A stretch of DNA of 64,000 nucleotides from Cornus controversa (GCA_026545225.1 CM048848.1:26018806-26082805); one strand, 5' to 3'. Counted from the first letter of the stretch, positions 10,208 through 25,145 are shown. Notes: generated by a model not told the origin, from the letters alone. Numbers and translations: made by a program.

Positions 10208-13200
10208 TGTAAGGACCGGAATTTTGTTAACCGGTTCCGGGTGAATTTTGACCGGATTAAATTTTTTCTTCGGATTAATTAAATTTCGAAAAGGGGTGTG
10301 GATATATTTCCATACAAGTGGAAGGTGTATGTGTATGTATATATATATATATATATATCTAAATATATATATATACATAGTACCTATATTTATATTTAAT
10401 TATAAATATATGTATGGGCTCATATGCAATTATGAAGGAATATGGGTGCACTTGTATGATTACAAGTATATGTATAATGTGTGGTGTATAATAAGTAAGA
10501 AAAGAGGATAAGAAATGGGTGGAGAAGAAGTGGTCAGCCGAAAGAAGAAAAGAAAGAAAGAAAAGAGGAAAAGAAAAGAAAGAAAGAAAAGAGAAAAAGA
10601 AAGAAGAGAAAGAAAAGAAAAGAAAAAGAAAAGAGAAAAGGAGAAAGGAGAGAGAATCGGGGAGAGAGAAAGAAGAACCGAGAAGAGGGATCGGGAGAGA
10701 GGAAGAGAAGCCGCGACGGCGGCAGGTGGGTTCGCACGACGGGGCTTCGGCCGGCCGTCGGCAACGGTGGCGACGTGGGGTGAAGTTGCCCGGCGTCGCG
10801 TGGTGGCTCGGTGCGGCGGACCAGTTCGCGAATGGGGAGTTGCTCACGGTGGGGTTCCACCTGGGCGACGGCGACGGCGGTTGCGACGGCTGGTGGAGGC
10901 CGAGGTTGGTCCGATTTCGGGTTTGGGTCGCTGGTTCGATGGGGGGTCCGACCGAAGGGGGTGACACCCGCGGTGGCTGGGTCCGTGGTTGCGGGGTGCC
11001 CGGCGAGGCGCTGTTCGGCTACTCCATTGTTGTTGTTTGAGGAGCTTGATTTGAGCATGATGATGGTGGTGTGGGCTGTTTTGTTCATGGGTTATGAGCT
11101 TCGGTGCTCCTTGGCTTGGATTAAGTTTCTTGTGGTGAAGGCTGCGCATGGCTGGGTGAGGGAATTCTCGGCTGTGAGGATGGTGGTGCTGGTGGGTTGT
11201 TGGGCTGAGGCGGCTCATGGAGGTGGCAGGTTGGTCACGGTTTGGACTGCTTGTGGGTCTACTGATTTGGGTCTTGTTGGGCTGCAATATGGGGTTTAAT
11301 TGTGGTGAAGGAACTGGGTTAGTGAAGAATATCTTGGGTTGAATTGGGGTTCAATAATTGGTTTAATCATGGATTAGTCTTGGGCTAATGAAGGGGTAGA
11401 GATTGCATGTGGATGATGGGCCAAAGTTGGATTTAGTTGATTTTTAATTTAATTGGACTGTTTGGTTGTGAAAATGGTGGCCTTATGGTGTCGACATGGA
11501 CAGTGGGCTGAAGTTGAGTCTTGAGTTGATTGGGTTGGATTGTAAGTGAACTCGGTAATTGATGTTTGGACTCTGTTTGGCAACAAGATGATGGCTCGGT
11601 TATGGGCTATTTTGTCTTGGATTCGTAGAACTTGTGGTGGTTGATTTGTGGATTTCCATTGGTTTGAATTGTGGTGGTTTCGGTAGTAAGTTTCATGGTT
11701 GTTGGCGTGGGCTTGACACGGGACTTGACCGAGCAAGGAAATGGACAGCTTGGCAAGCACGGGCTTAGCAAGAGCGGGACTTAAGGCAAGTTGATTCTTG
11801 CCTCTATCTCTTATAATACTTTTGTTATGTCGGTTAATTTTACAAATGCTCTTAATTTGATCGTATGTGGCGTTGTATATATATATATGTGCAAATATGT
11901 ATATAGAAGTGGATATATATGTATATACTTGGGATGTGAGGATGTATATATGTGGGTAGATATATATATATATATGTGTGTGTGTGGGATTGGAGGGTAA
12001 GAGCATTGTTAAATTCAAATACTGATTTGCATTGTTGTATGCATGTTTAGGGATTGAGCCATGTAAAGTATGCTAAATTATATATGTATATTTAGCTAGG
12101 TGTTGCCTTGCATGCATATATGATTTTTATGCATGAGTTGAGTATACGTAAGTATTTATGTGGTTATTTATTTGGTGCAGTAGTAGAGATGCATGCTAAA
12201 TTGATTATAGCATAGAAGGGCATTGGAAAGCATGAAATATGTAAAGTATTATGTATGTTTTTACTACCTATATGAGTGACATGATGTACATATACATATA
12301 TATTTCCGTGATTGCATATGGTTGTAAGCAAGTTGGTTGCTCATAGTAAATGCATGATTGGAGTGAAAGCATGATTAGATCTATGCTAATATACATGCGT
12401 ATGTGATTATATGCAGGATGTGGAATATATATGTTGTGTATGTGAAAAAGTGACTATGAATGATTTCTGTGAAAAGTGTGTTCATTGGTGAAAAACGTGA
12501 AAATATGATGTTTATAGATTTATGCATGAAAGACATGACTTTCTTGAAAAATGCATAAGCATGATGATTCCCATGATGTGAGTGTGATGACACTGTGACA
12601 ATCTTGAAGATAAAGGAAAATGCATTGATTTGACAAAAATGCATTCATGGTGTGGATAAGTGCATTGATGTGATTATGTGCACTACGTGAAAAGCGAGTT
12701 TTGGGGCATGTGTGAGAATTAATAGGGTATTGAACTCTAGGGTGCAAGACCCAAAACTTGGCCAAGCGGGTGTCGCTTCCGTCGGGTTAGTAGCCCGAAA
12801 AGCGTGAGCAGAGTATGTGGTCCCAATGCGACCCTTACTATGGATTGTGACAAGCGAAGTCCTCAGTTGAATTGATTTCCGGAAATTTGTGGCGTGAGTT
12901 ATATATATGAAATGTGACTGTCAAGTTGATATATATATATATATATATGTATATGTATATATCTATGTATATGCATTGAGGTGAAAAACATCACGCATGA
13001 TTTGAAAAACGTGATTGTTTATGGGTAAAAATCATGTATACATATCATGTAGACATGTAGCGATTTAATGTGCGTTTATGAATGACTATGGATCTTGTTG
13101 AGTAGGTGAGGTGGTATTTGATTTACATTGTTCATGTAAATGCTTCTGTTCGTATACGTTTTCTATACATAATGACGTTGGATGGTTATTGTTTTGAACA

Positions 13201-13934
13201 AGTTGTAAATGATTTTCACAAGTCATGTATAGTTGATTTAAATGTTCATGAATGCTAGGAGGGGCATGACTTTAAATATTGTGATATATTTAAGTGCATG
13301 TATATTTTTTGAGAATATGTGAGGATCGACCTGCTGCTGCGATGATAGTATGGTTCTACATACCTTGTTGGGCCTTTGAGCTCACCCCCTCCCAGGTTTT
13401 GCAAGTATTGCCGATTAAGGAGTCAGTTGGGGAAACTGATAGCACTAGTGGCAGAGGTAGTAGTTAGATTCCTTAGAATCTAATTTATGTTCAGGATAGT
13501 AGATGAATGTATTACATTTGGATTAAATGTAAGAGGCGATTATGTAGATTCAGTTCCTTCTGTCGTATTCTATTCATGTGATGTATGTATATAATACGGA
13601 CATTCAAGGACTGAGACATGTATTCTTTTGATTATTTTATGCATGTAGATATAAATGCTAGGGGGACACGTGCCCAGAAGTGTCCATTTGAATTGTAAAG
13701 CAGGTGTAACATGCCTGTAGCTGATTATTCAGAATGGGTCATGCCCGATTTTCGTGAAAATCATTTGTAAGGGCCATTAATGATCTAATGCCACTTGAAG
13801 GGTGTGCATATAGAATGCTTCCGCAATAGAATAGATTATAATGAGATTAAGGTGAGGTTGGGTAAACGGGCTAGCGACTCGGGGTTCGGGTCGGTCCGGG
13901 GGAGTCCCGGCGGTCCGGATTCTGGGGCGTGACA
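10208..13934 (+). repeat. Array G, LTR2 (mosaic)
   Basis: 3,727 bp. In its 5' two thirds it carries LTR4-type variants (gtcgacatgg, gctcttaatt, gatgtggaat, gatttccgg) plus variants shared only with LTR3 (tggtggaggc, gtgacacccg, gtgcccggc). In its last ~200 bp it carries LTR1-type variants (gctaggggga, cctgtagc, gctagcgac). This is the pattern expected of a recombinant between a 3' LTR and a 5' LTR. Confidence 0.9.
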
Positions 13935-16398
13935 ACATGGTATCAGAGCTCTAGGTCAGAATACCTAGGGACGACGAGAATGGACATATCACGTGTTGAT
14001 TTGGAGATAGGCGATGGTTGATAGTTGCCTAGATGATAGGTTTGATTACCTATGGACAGTAGTGGAATTATTTGCTCTGTGTGAGCAATCCTAATGAAAG
14101 ATCAAAGTGTTGATATGTGAAATAGGTTTCGATTGGTGATAACTCCCAGAATTGGTCGAGTTTAGACCTTTGATTTGGTGATTAAGTCTCATTAGTGAGC
14201 AATGAATAGATACCGCAAGGGATGTTGCGAGTATTTAAGTCCTTAGAAATACTGAGGGACTTAGGAGATTGACGAGCGTTTCGCCAAGGTTGGCAATTGA
14301 GATGGGATACAAGGAAGGCATATTGTCGGAGTTGGGCTAGCTTTGGAAAATGGCTCGGCCGAACATTTTCTTTGATTAGCGCTTCTCTTACGATACGCTG
14401 GCTCTTGTAGGCGTTGAGTTGTTTCGTCTGGATGACGATAGATAAAGGATTCCCAATAGTAGGGATACATCACTGAAGGTGATTGGTGTAGATAGTCAAG
14501 GTTGCTACCTTCGACTACAGATGTAGATAGATTGGTAGGTGTTTACCAATGAGTACAGAGAATGAGAGTAGGTTGGTTTGAACCATTCTAGATTTTTTGT
14601 TCTAGTATGTATGTGTACTAGGGGGACGGGGCCGTGTTTCGCACTTGCTCAAGCAGAGGAGGTACCGAGACCGTGTATGGTCGGAGGTATTTTCCTAGTG
14701 TTAGCCCGAGGGCTAGGATTTTGATTTGATTTGATGCACCTTATTTCATATCATGCATGGTACGTGTTTATTTGATTAACATGTTGTGTGTTACATGCTA
14801 TGTGTTATACGTGATTTATGTGACTGTGCGTTACCCTTTTGTGTTACATTTGGCGTCACATGGCTAGTAGTGACATGTAGTCACCTAGAAATTTCAGTCT
14901 TAGGAATTGGCAAACCTAGGTAGAGGTTTGGAGTTGATCAAAGTGTGATGTTGAAACAGACCTGTAGTGATGGACTTTGAGAGTATGAGTTTGGAAATGT
15001 TGAGAAAGGTGTGATTTACCTTGTAGTTTTCCAAACCAAGAGTTTGGTGATTCGGATTTGCGTTGTAATCATTGCACAACTATTGAGGACCCGGAATTGA
15101 CCTAATTCTTAGAGTCAGCCGACAAGTGATGACTTTGATGAATGCATTGGCGATGCATCGTAATGCCTCGATGCCAATTAATGCAATAGTGATGCATGAA
15201 AAGATTTGTGGAGTCCTAGACGAAGCAGTCAGGATCTTGGGGTCTCAAGGGAGATGCTGGAAAGGAATGGATAAATACCCGAGCAGTCGAAAACGTCCGT
15301 TAGGATCAGTGGACGGGTAAATGAGATTGTGAAGTTAAGGGCATGTAAAACCCTAATATTGGCACTAAATGCCAACGGGATGTAGTCCACAAAAATGGAC
15401 AGGACTGGATGATTTGTTTTGGACAGGTGCACTCCTCATGTGCCTTGACCTTAGTAGGGTACTGTGATATGCGCATGATAGATGCAATTGGATCGTAGTA
15501 TAGATATGATGTTAAGAGAAGCATGGGTTGATAGTGGATGAGGATCCTGACATATGGTATCTGAAGTGAGGATAGTTTCTTACCATGAAGGGGAGAGGTG
15601 GACGCAGTGGATATGTAGATGCAGTGGGTTGTGGCTACTGTATGGTTGCTGTTTGGTTGCTGTAGGTGACCTCAAACTTTCATTGGTAATGGTTGTCTAA
15701 AGTGAAGTGCTAATATGAAAGGAATTATCTCTAATTGTCAATTGATTCCTTGGTGTGAACGATGAAAATGGGAAATAGTTCTCTTGAGTAATGAGAGTGG
15801 GAAATCAGTGGGATGTAAGATCCTGGACTTGGCATTGGATTCCAGTGGGTTGTGGTCTATGAGACTGGGCAGAGTTATGTGGCTTGCTGCGGCAAGTACA
15901 CCGCTTACGTGGTTTGTATCGGCGAGTGCACTGTCATGTGCCTTGCTGGTGAGTGCACTTGTGATGTGCACTGGATTGATGTGATTTGTGTTGTGATGAT
16001 GCCCAGGATATTGGACTAAGCCCGGGAATGGTATGCCAGAGATTGAGAGTCATGTTGGATATTAAACGAATGACTTTGAGTATTGATGATCCCGGATTAT
16101 AGGGGACGTATCACTGTGAGTGATTGGAATGATTAGTCAAAGGTGTTGCCTTAGACTAGAGATAGAAATGGACTGGGTAGGTCTTGAGGTAGAGACTGTG
16201 GACTCTAGGAAGCAAGTCGAGATGCACTGTTGTGCAAGACTTGAGTGTTATGAGTTAGGTGTTGCAAGTGTAGCGCCTAGGGTATGTGGAAAGGAAAAGT
16301 GACGATCATTGGCGAGAATGACGTCTGGTAAGGATTGGTTTTGGAAAGACCATGACTATGTTAATTTCGAGGATGAAATTCCTTGAAGGAGGGGAGGT
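13935..16398 (+). mobile_element. Array G, internal domain 2 (non-coding)
   Basis: 2,464 bp, the same length as internal domain 1 and identical to it in every stretch I compared, with the PBS at about 13938 and the polypurine tract at 16385-16398. No coding sequence recognised. CGATGCATCG lies at 15151-15160. Confidence 0.9.
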
Positions 16399-19300
16399 TG
16401 TAAGGACCGGAATTTTGTTAACCGGTTCCGGGTGAATTTTGACCGGATTAAATTTTTTCTTCGGATTAATTAAATTTCGAAAAGGGGTGTGGATATATTT
16501 CCATACAAGTGGAAGGTGTATGTGTATGTATATATATATATATATATATCTAAATATATATATATACATAGTACCTATATTTATATTTAATTATAAATAT
16601 ATGTATGGGCTCATATGCAATTATGAAGGAATATGGGTGCACTTGTATGATTACAAGTATATGTATAATGTGTGGTGTATAATAAGTAAGAAAAGAGGAT
16701 AAGAAATGGGTGGAGAAGAAGTGGTCAGCCGAAAGAAGAAAAGAAAGAAAGAAAAGAGGAAAAGAAAAGAAAGAAAGAAAAGAGAAAAAGAAAGAAGAGA
16801 AAGAAAAGAAAAGAAAAAGAAAAGAGAAAAGGAGAAAGGAGAGAGAATCGGGGAGAGAGAAAGAAGAACCGAGAAGAGGGATCGGGAGAGAGGAAGAGAA
16901 GCCGCGACGGCGGCAGGTGGGTTCGCACGACGGGGCTTCGGCCGGCCGTCGGCAACGGTGGCGACGTGGGGTGAAGTTGCCCGGCGTCGCGTGGTGGCTC
17001 GGTGCGGCGGACCGGTTCGCGAATGGGGAGTTGCTCACGGTGGGGTTCCACCTGGGCGACGGCGACGGCGGTTGCGACGGCTGGTGGAGGCCGAGGTTGG
17101 TCCGATTTCGGGTTTGGGTCGCTGGTTCGATGGGGGGTCCGACCGAAGGGGGTGACACCCGCGGTGGCTGGGTCCGTGGTTGCGGGGTGCCCGGCGAGGC
17201 GCTGTTCGGCTACTCCATTGTTGTTGTTTGAGGAGCTTGATTTGAGCATGATGATGGTGGTGTGGGCTGTTTTGTTCATGGGTTATGAGCTTCGGTGCTC
17301 CTTGGCTTGGATTAAGTTTCTTGTGGTGAAGGCTGCGCATGGCTGGGTGAGGGAATTCTCGGCTGTGAGGATGGTGGTGCTGGTGGGTTGTTGGGCTGAG
17401 GCGGCTCATGGAGGTGGCAGGTTGGTCACGGTTTGGACTGCTTGTGGGTCTACTGATTTGGGTCTTGTTGGGCTGCAATATGGGGTTTAATTGTGGTGAA
17501 GGAACTGGGTTAGTGAAGAATATCTTGGGTTGAATTGGGGTTCAATAATTGGTTTAATCATGGATTAGTCTTGGGCTAATGAAGGGGTAGAGATTGCATG
17601 TGGATGATGGGCCAAAGTTGGATTTAGTTGATTTTTAATTTAATTGGACTGTTTGGTTGTGAAAATGGTGGCCTTATGGTGTCGACATGGACAGTGGGCT
17701 GAAGTTGAGTCTTGAGTTGATTGGGTTGGATTGTAAGTGAACTCGGTAATTGATGTTTGGACTCTGTTTGGCAACAAGATGATGGCTCGGTTATGGGCTA
17801 TTTTGTCTTGGATTCGTAGAACTTGTGGTGGTTGATTTGTGGATTTCCATTGGTTTGAATTGTGGTGGTTTCGGTAGTAAGTTTCATGGTTGTTGGCGTG
17901 GGCTTGACACGGGACTTGACCGAGCAAGGAAATGGACAGCTTGGCAAGCACGGGCTTAGCAAGAGCGGGACTTAAGGCAAGTTGATTCTTGCCTCTATCT
18001 CTTATAATACTTTTGTTATGTCGGTTAATTTTACAAATGCTCTTAATTTGATCGTATGTGGCGTTGTATATATATATATGTGCAAATATGTATATAGAAG
18101 TGGATATATATGTATATACTTGGGATGTGAGGATGTATATATGTGGGTAGATATATATATATATATGTGTGTGTGTGGGATTGGAGGGTAAGAGCATTGT
18201 TAAATTCAAATACTGATTTGCATTGTTGTATGCATGTTTAGGGATTGAGCCATGTAAAGTATGCTAAATTATATATGTATATTTAGCTAGGTGTTGCCTT
18301 GCATGCATATATGATTTTTATGCATGAGTTGAGTATACGTAAGTATTTATGTGGTTATTTATTTGGTGCAGTAGTAGAGATGCATGCTAAATTGATTATA
18401 GCATAGAAGGGCATTGGAAAGCATGAAATATGTAAAGTATTATGTATGTTTTTACTACCTATATGAGTGACATGATGTACATATACATATATATTTCCGT
18501 GATTGCATATGGTTGTAAGCAAGTTGGTTGCTCATAGTAAATGCATGATTGGAGTGAAAGCATGATTAGATCTATGCTAATATACATGCGTATGTGATTA
18601 TATGCAGGATGTGGAATATATATGTTGTGTATGTGAAAAAGTGACTATGAATGATTTCTGTGAAAAGTGTGTTCATTGGTGAAAAACGTGAAAATATGAT
18701 GTTTATAGATTTATGCATGAAAGACATGACTTTCTTGAAAAATGCATAAGCATGATGATTCCCATGATGTGAGTGTGATGACACTGTGACAATCTTGAAG
18801 ATAAAGGAAAATGCATTGATTTGACAAAAATGCATTCATGGTGTGGATAAGTGCATTGATGTGATTATGTGCACTACGTGAAAAGCGAGTTTTGGGGCAT
18901 GTGTGAGAATTAATAGGGTATTGAACTCTAGGGTGCAAGACCCAAAACTTGGCCAAGCGGGTGTCGCTTCCGTCGGGTTAGTAGCCCGAAAAGCGTGAGC
19001 AGAGTATGTGGTCCCAATGCGACCCTTACTATGGATTGTGACAAGCGAAGTCCTCAGTTGAATTGATTTCCGGAAATTTGTGGCGTGAGTTATATATATG
19101 AAATGTGACTGTCAAGTTGATATATATATATATATATGTATATGTATATATCTATGTATATGCATTGAGGTGAAAAACATCACGCATGATTTGAAAAACG
19201 TGATTGTTTATGGGTAAAAATCATGTATACATATCATGTAGACATGTAGCGATTTAATGTGCGTTTATGAATGACTATGGATCTTGTTGAGTAGGTGAGG

Positions 19301-20123
19301 TGGTATTTGATTTACATTGTTCATGTAAATGCTTCTGTTCGTATACGTTTTCTATACATAATGACGTTGGATGGTTATTGTTTTGAACAAGTTGTAAATG
19401 ATTTTCACAAGTCATGTATAGTTGATTTAAATGTTCATGAATGCTAGGAGGGGCATGACTTTAAATATTGTGATATATTTAAGTGCATGTATATTTTTTG
19501 AGAATATGTGAGGATCGACCTGCTGCTGCGATGATAGTACGGTTCTACATACCTTGTTGGGCCTTTGAGCTCACCCCCTCCCAGGTTTTGCAAGTATTGC
19601 CGATTAAGGAGTCAGTTGGGGAAACTGATAGCACTAGTGGCAGAGGTAGTAGTTAGATTCCTTAGAATCTAATTTAGGTTCAGGATAGTAGATGAATGTA
19701 TTACATTTGGATTAAATGTAAGAGGCGATTATGTAGATTCAGTTCCTTCTGTCGTATTCTATTCATGTGATGTATGTATATAATACGGACATTCAAGGAC
19801 TGAGACATGTATTCTTTTGATTATTTTATGCATGTAGATATAAATGCTGGGGGGACACGTGCCCAGAAGTGTCCATTTGAATTGTAAAGCAGGTGTAACA
19901 TGCCTGGAGCTGATTATTCAGAATGGGTCATGCCCGATTTTCATGAAAATCATTTGTAAGGGCCATTAATGATCTAATGCCACTTGAAGGGTGTGCATAT
20001 AGAATGCTTCCGCAATAGAATAGATTATAATGAGGTTAAGGTGAGGTTGGGTAAACGGGCTCGCGACTCGGGGTTTGGGTCGGTCCGGGGGAGTCCCGAC
20101 GGTCCGGATTCTGGGGCGTGACA
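16399..20123 (+). repeat. Array G, LTR3 (mosaic)
   Basis: 3,725 bp. It shares the private LTR2 variants over the 5' part, including the one-base-shorter gcgagttttggggc. After about 19845 it switches to LTR4-type variants (gctggggggac, cctggagc, gctcgcgac). It also has its own changes (gatagtacgg, taatttaggtt). It therefore has a different 3' end from LTR2 although the 5' ends are nearly the same. Confidence 0.9.
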
Positions 20124-22096
20124 ACATGGTATCAGAGCTCTAGGTCAGAATACCTAGGGACGACGAGAATGGACATATCACGTGTTGATTTGGAGATAGG
20201 CGATGGTTGATAGTTGCCTAGATGATAGGTTTGATTACCTATGGACAGTAGTGGAATTATTTGCTCGGTGTGAGCAATCCTAATGAAAGATCAAAGTGTT
20301 GATATGTGAAATAGGTTTCGATTGGTGATAACTCCCAGAATTGGTCGAGTTTAGACCTTTGATTTGGGGATTAAGTCTCATTAGTGAGCAATGAATAGAT
20401 ACCGCAAGGGATGTTGCGAGTATTTAAGTCCTTAGAAATACTGAGGGACTTAGGAGATTGACGAGCGTTTCGCCAAGGTTGGCAATTGAGATGGGATACA
20501 AGGAAGGCATATTGCCGGAGTTGGGCTAGCTTTGGAAAATGGCTCGGCCGAACATTTTCTTTGATTAGCGCTTCTCTTACGATACGCTGGCTCTTGTAGG
20601 CGTTGAGTTGTTTCGTCTGGATGACGATAGATAAAGGATTCCCAATAGTAGGGATACATCACTGAAGGTGATTGGTGTAGATAGTCAAGGTTGCTACCTT
20701 CGACTACAGATGTAGATAGATTGGTAGGTGTTTACCAATGAGTACAGAGAATGAGAGTAGGTTGGTTTGAACCATTCTAGATTTTTTGTTCTAGTATGTA
20801 TGTGTACTAGGGGGACGGGGCCGTGTTTCGCACTTGCTCAAGCAGAGGAGGTACCGAGACCGTGTATGGTCGGAGGTATTTTCCTAGTGTTAGCCCGAGG
20901 GCTAGGATTTTGATTTGATTTGATGTACCTTATTTCATATCATGCATGGTACGTGTTTATTTGATTAACATATTGTGTGTTACATGCTATGTGTTATACG
21001 TGATTTATGTGACTGTGCGTTACCCTTTTGTGTTACATTTGGCGTCACATGGCTAGTAGTGACATGTAGTCACCTAGAAATTTCAGTCTTAGGAATTGGC
21101 AAACCTAGGTAGAGGTTTGGAGTTGATCGAACTGTGATGTTGAAACAGACCTGTAGTGATGGACTTTGAGAGTATGAGTTTGGAAATGTTGAGAAAGGTG
21201 TGATTTACCTTGTAGTTTTCCAAACCAAGAGTTTGGTGAATCGGATTTGCGTTGTAATCATTGCACAACTATTGAGGACCCGAAATTGACCTAATTCTTA
21301 GAGTTAGCGGACAAGTGATGACTTTGATGAATGCATTGGCGATGCATCGTAATGCCTAGATGCCAATTAATGCAATAGTGATGCATGAAAAGATTTGTGG
21401 AGTCCTAGACGAAGCAGTCAGGATCTTGGGGTCTCAAGGGAGATGCTGGAAAGGAATGGATAAATACCCGAGCAGTCGAAAACGTCCGTTAGGATCAGTG
21501 GACGGGTAAATGAGATTGTGAAGTTAAGGGCATGTAAAACCCTAATATTGGCACTAAATGCCAACGGGATGTAGTCCACAAAAATGGACAGGACTGGATG
21601 ATTTGTTTTGGACAGGTGCACTCCTCATGTGCCTTGACCTTAGTAGGGTACTGTGATATGCGCATGATAGATGCAATTGGATCGTAGTATAGATATGATG
21701 TTAAGAGAAGGATGGGTTGATAGTGGATGAGGATCCTGACATATGGTATCTGAAGTGAGGATAGTTTCTTACCATGAAGGGGAGAGGTGGACGCAGTGGA
21801 TATGTAGATGCAGTGGGTTGTGGCTACTGTATGGTTGCTGTTTGGTTGCTGTATGTGTCCTCAAACTTTCATTGGTAATGGTTGTCTAAAGTGAAGTGCT
21901 AATATGAAAGGAATTATCTCTAATTGTCAATTGATTCCTTGGTGTGAACGATGAAAATGGGAAATAGTTCTCTTGAGTAATGAGAGTGGGAAATCAGTGG
22001 GATGTAAGATCCTGGACTTGGCATTGGATTCCAGTGGGTTGTGGTCTATGAGACTGGGCAGAGTTATGTGGCTTGCTGCGGCAAGTACATCGCTTA
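20124..22096 (+). mobile_element. Array G, internal domain 3, left part
   Basis: First 1,973 bp of the third internal domain, interrupted by element B. It differs from domains 1 and 2 at scattered sites (for example ttgccgg for ttgtcgg at about 20512, gatcgaactg at about 21125, aatgcctaga at about 21354), so it is the most diverged of the three. PBS at about 20127; CGATGCATCG at 21340-21349. No coding sequence recognised. Confidence 0.88.
22092..22096. repeat. Left target-site duplication of element B (gctta)
   Basis: gctta lies just before LTR start tgattcg and again just after the other LTR at 32820-32824. Uninterrupted internal domains 1 and 2 have a single gctta at the same place (about 9712 and 15903). 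Confidence 0.92.
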
Positions 22097-23605
22097 TGAT
22101 TCGTGTGTGAGTGTGACTCAAAAAGTATATCAATTAAAATTTTCCACACTTCGCAATAGAACGAATTCCTTGCAGAATAGGGCTATCGAAAGGAATGGGT
22201 ATCGTACCTCAGGGATTATGTTCTGACGAGTTGGAACACAGAACTAATTCTAATTAAATTTATAAGAAAAGAATTCTGATTTTTAACTAATTAAAAAGAT
22301 AAAATAAAATAAATCAAAGGTAAACAGATAATGAAGATAATAAGAGAGAAACCTAGGGTGTTTGACTTCACCACTAACTCCACAATCAATGGTCAATTGA
22401 ATCAACTATAGGGGAATTACATCATGCATAAGTGGTGTCGGTGGCTACAAGCACACCTTCATCCGTCAAGAAGATAACATATGATTAAGGCTAAGCCATG
22501 GACTATCTTCGATTGGCATGGGCCATCTGCCTAACTACTCTAATCTAGGGTGCAGTATGGTTCATCTTCTCTAGGCATAATCCATCAAAGCTCATAACAA
22601 TATATTCAGTGATTACCATTGTGTAATAATCTCTCTCATGATCACAGAAAACAAAAGAGATTGAGTTCAATAACAACAACTAAATATCTAAGACAAGATA
22701 AGAAATCATTGAGATTGAATTTACAAGACTTTTATTGCTCAATTCATTAATAAGAATCCTCACAATTACACAATCTATGCATGTATATAAAGGTCCCCAA
22801 TAATTAAAACAATCAAACCATTGATGCTTTGTTAGGGCTACATCAAAACCCTAGTGGATGAACTAGCCGCTCATGGTAGAAGAAGAAGCTTCAACTGTTG
22901 AGGAAGAAGACATCATCTTTCTGAATTACGCGTATGACTTCGTTCTCCAATGGCTCTGCAATATGTTTCTGTTCTCTTCAGCCCTCTCAGACTCTCCAAT
23001 TTCTGTGTAAGCTCTCCCTCTCTTCAGCCTCCAAGTCTTCACTTTATTCCCCAAGAGAATACACCAAAGTCCTAATCCAATTAGGAATTAATTAGGGTTT
23101 CCCGCAGCACTAATCAGGTGGGTTTTTCCTGCTGAATTCGGCCCGACTTTTGACCCACTAGAAGTCCGATTCACGGAATTTTCGTGAAATACAAAAGTGT
23201 GCAGAATCAAATTTCGTTCAACCCCACGCGGAAATAATGTCGATTTGAGGCTCGGAAATAAGACTTCTGGTCCGTTTTCCAAAACGGGATTAAGACTGCA
23301 TTATGCGCAGATTTGGGCTTCAGGCCCGAAACCTTCTTAAGTAGCTGTAATTCTCTTGGACCTCTTTCTTGGGCTGATTTGAGTTGAAATAAATGGTTGA
23401 GTGAATCTCCTTGATGTAGGCTTCATCTCACCATCTTGGATGTCTTCTTTAAAAGCCCAAAAGCTTGGTTTTAACTGAAATACTCATTAAGGCCCTGAAA
23501 ATACAGAAAACACTAAAACAAAGTAAAATAACAAAATAATCTATCACTAAGAGAATAAAATACATAAGTTAAGAGGCTAGAATGCGTAACATTCAACGCC
23601 GATCA
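22097..23605 (-). repeat. Element B 3' LTR
   Basis: 1,509 bp. On the minus strand it begins TGATCGGCGTTG and ends ACACGAATCA. Its partner is 31311-32819. Differences I saw include gtcctaatcc/gtactaatcc, gtccgattc/gtccgcttc, cttaagtag/ctttagcag and gaatgcgt/gaatgcat. A further copy of this family starts at 63787. Confidence 0.92.
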
Positions 23606-25145
23606 CACCCCCAAACTTACATATTGCTAGTCCCTTAGCAATAGAATAAAATAAAACTAAAACAAAGAAACTACTAAATACTAACTAAACTACCGAACTC
23701 CACTTTCGTGGGAGAAACGATTGCATTTAGCATATGCAACAAGCCTTTAAACCCCTAGGTTCCCCCTAGTGGACGAGTATAGTCTCGTGAGGGTTTCCAG
23801 AAATGTTACCCACAAACATTCAAAATTCTGTTTCAACATTAATTCAAGAAGAAGATTACCATACATAGTTACAAACTTGCATTCAAGAATAATTTTAAAC
23901 TTTCAAATTCCACAATTCAAATCAATGGTCCTCATGCATAATTCACATCAACATATATCAAAGTAATCAACTCTAGCTCCCTCGTGTAAAGTGAACTAGC
24001 AGTCCTCTCATGTAGCATAACCAAGCTCTGAATATATTAAGGCACATACCCTTTCAACTCACTAGCTCCCCTTATTGAAATCATACTTCCCAACATGCAT
24101 ACATGACTTTTTCAATTTTTTCCAATTCTTTTTTTTTTCTCATTGCTTTATTGGTTGTGCAATGTCTTGATCTATTAAGCTTTCTGAAAGATCCATGTAG
24201 CAAGCTTTCAGTCAGTGACTCCCAAACCAGATGGCTTTAGGGCACTAGGCTTTAAGATACCCTGAAGACCTAATTACTCGAATCAGTCAGGCTACAAATC
24301 AAGACAACCAATGCTCATCTTTTCTCACCCTTTCACTTTTGACGCGAACACTCCGTGCTTCCTGAGGCATAGAGGCCCGGTTACTCATGAAAAGGATCAA
24401 ATTGATTTTCTTATTCATCACTTTTTTTTCTTTTCTTTTTTTTTTCTTTCTTTTTTTTTTCATTGAAGTCAAGTATAACACATTATCGGTACTCATTCTC
24501 AAGAGATACTACTTAATATCAAACATATGTAACTCAATAACTCAAAACCAAAGTTTATACCCCATAAGACTATGCTAGTGTGTTTGTGCATGTAAGGAAA
24601 CTAAAATTAATTACTCCAAAACATGTTATTGCAAACCATGATTAAAACCACATACTTTAAATCACAGGTTTCAAAAATTCAAAACATACTCAAAAATTGC
24701 AAGTTATGCACCTACATAAGGTATTAATCCTTTGAATCATGTCAAAACATACTATCTAAAAATAAAACAAAATAAAATAAAAAACAAACTAAGAAAATAA
24801 AATAAAATAAAATCCTAATACAAAATAATTTCACACAAATTTCCCCCATATGCAATAAAGCACACAAATAGGCATCGCCTCACCCCCAAACTTAAACTGT
24901 ACATTGTCCTCAATGTACTACCAATCAAAACATAGAGAAGAGTAAGAACGATAATACCAGGATCATGGAATAGTGGAAAGAAAATAGAGGACATCACTAG
25001 CATGAAGGCAAGGCAAGCACACCCCCAAACTTGGATGATGCAACCTGTCAAAACAAACCACTATACCCCAAAGATCAAGTGAAAATAGTATGGGTGAAAA
25101 TAAATATGAAAGAGAAAAATCCTAAAAAAAAAAAATTTTTTTTTT

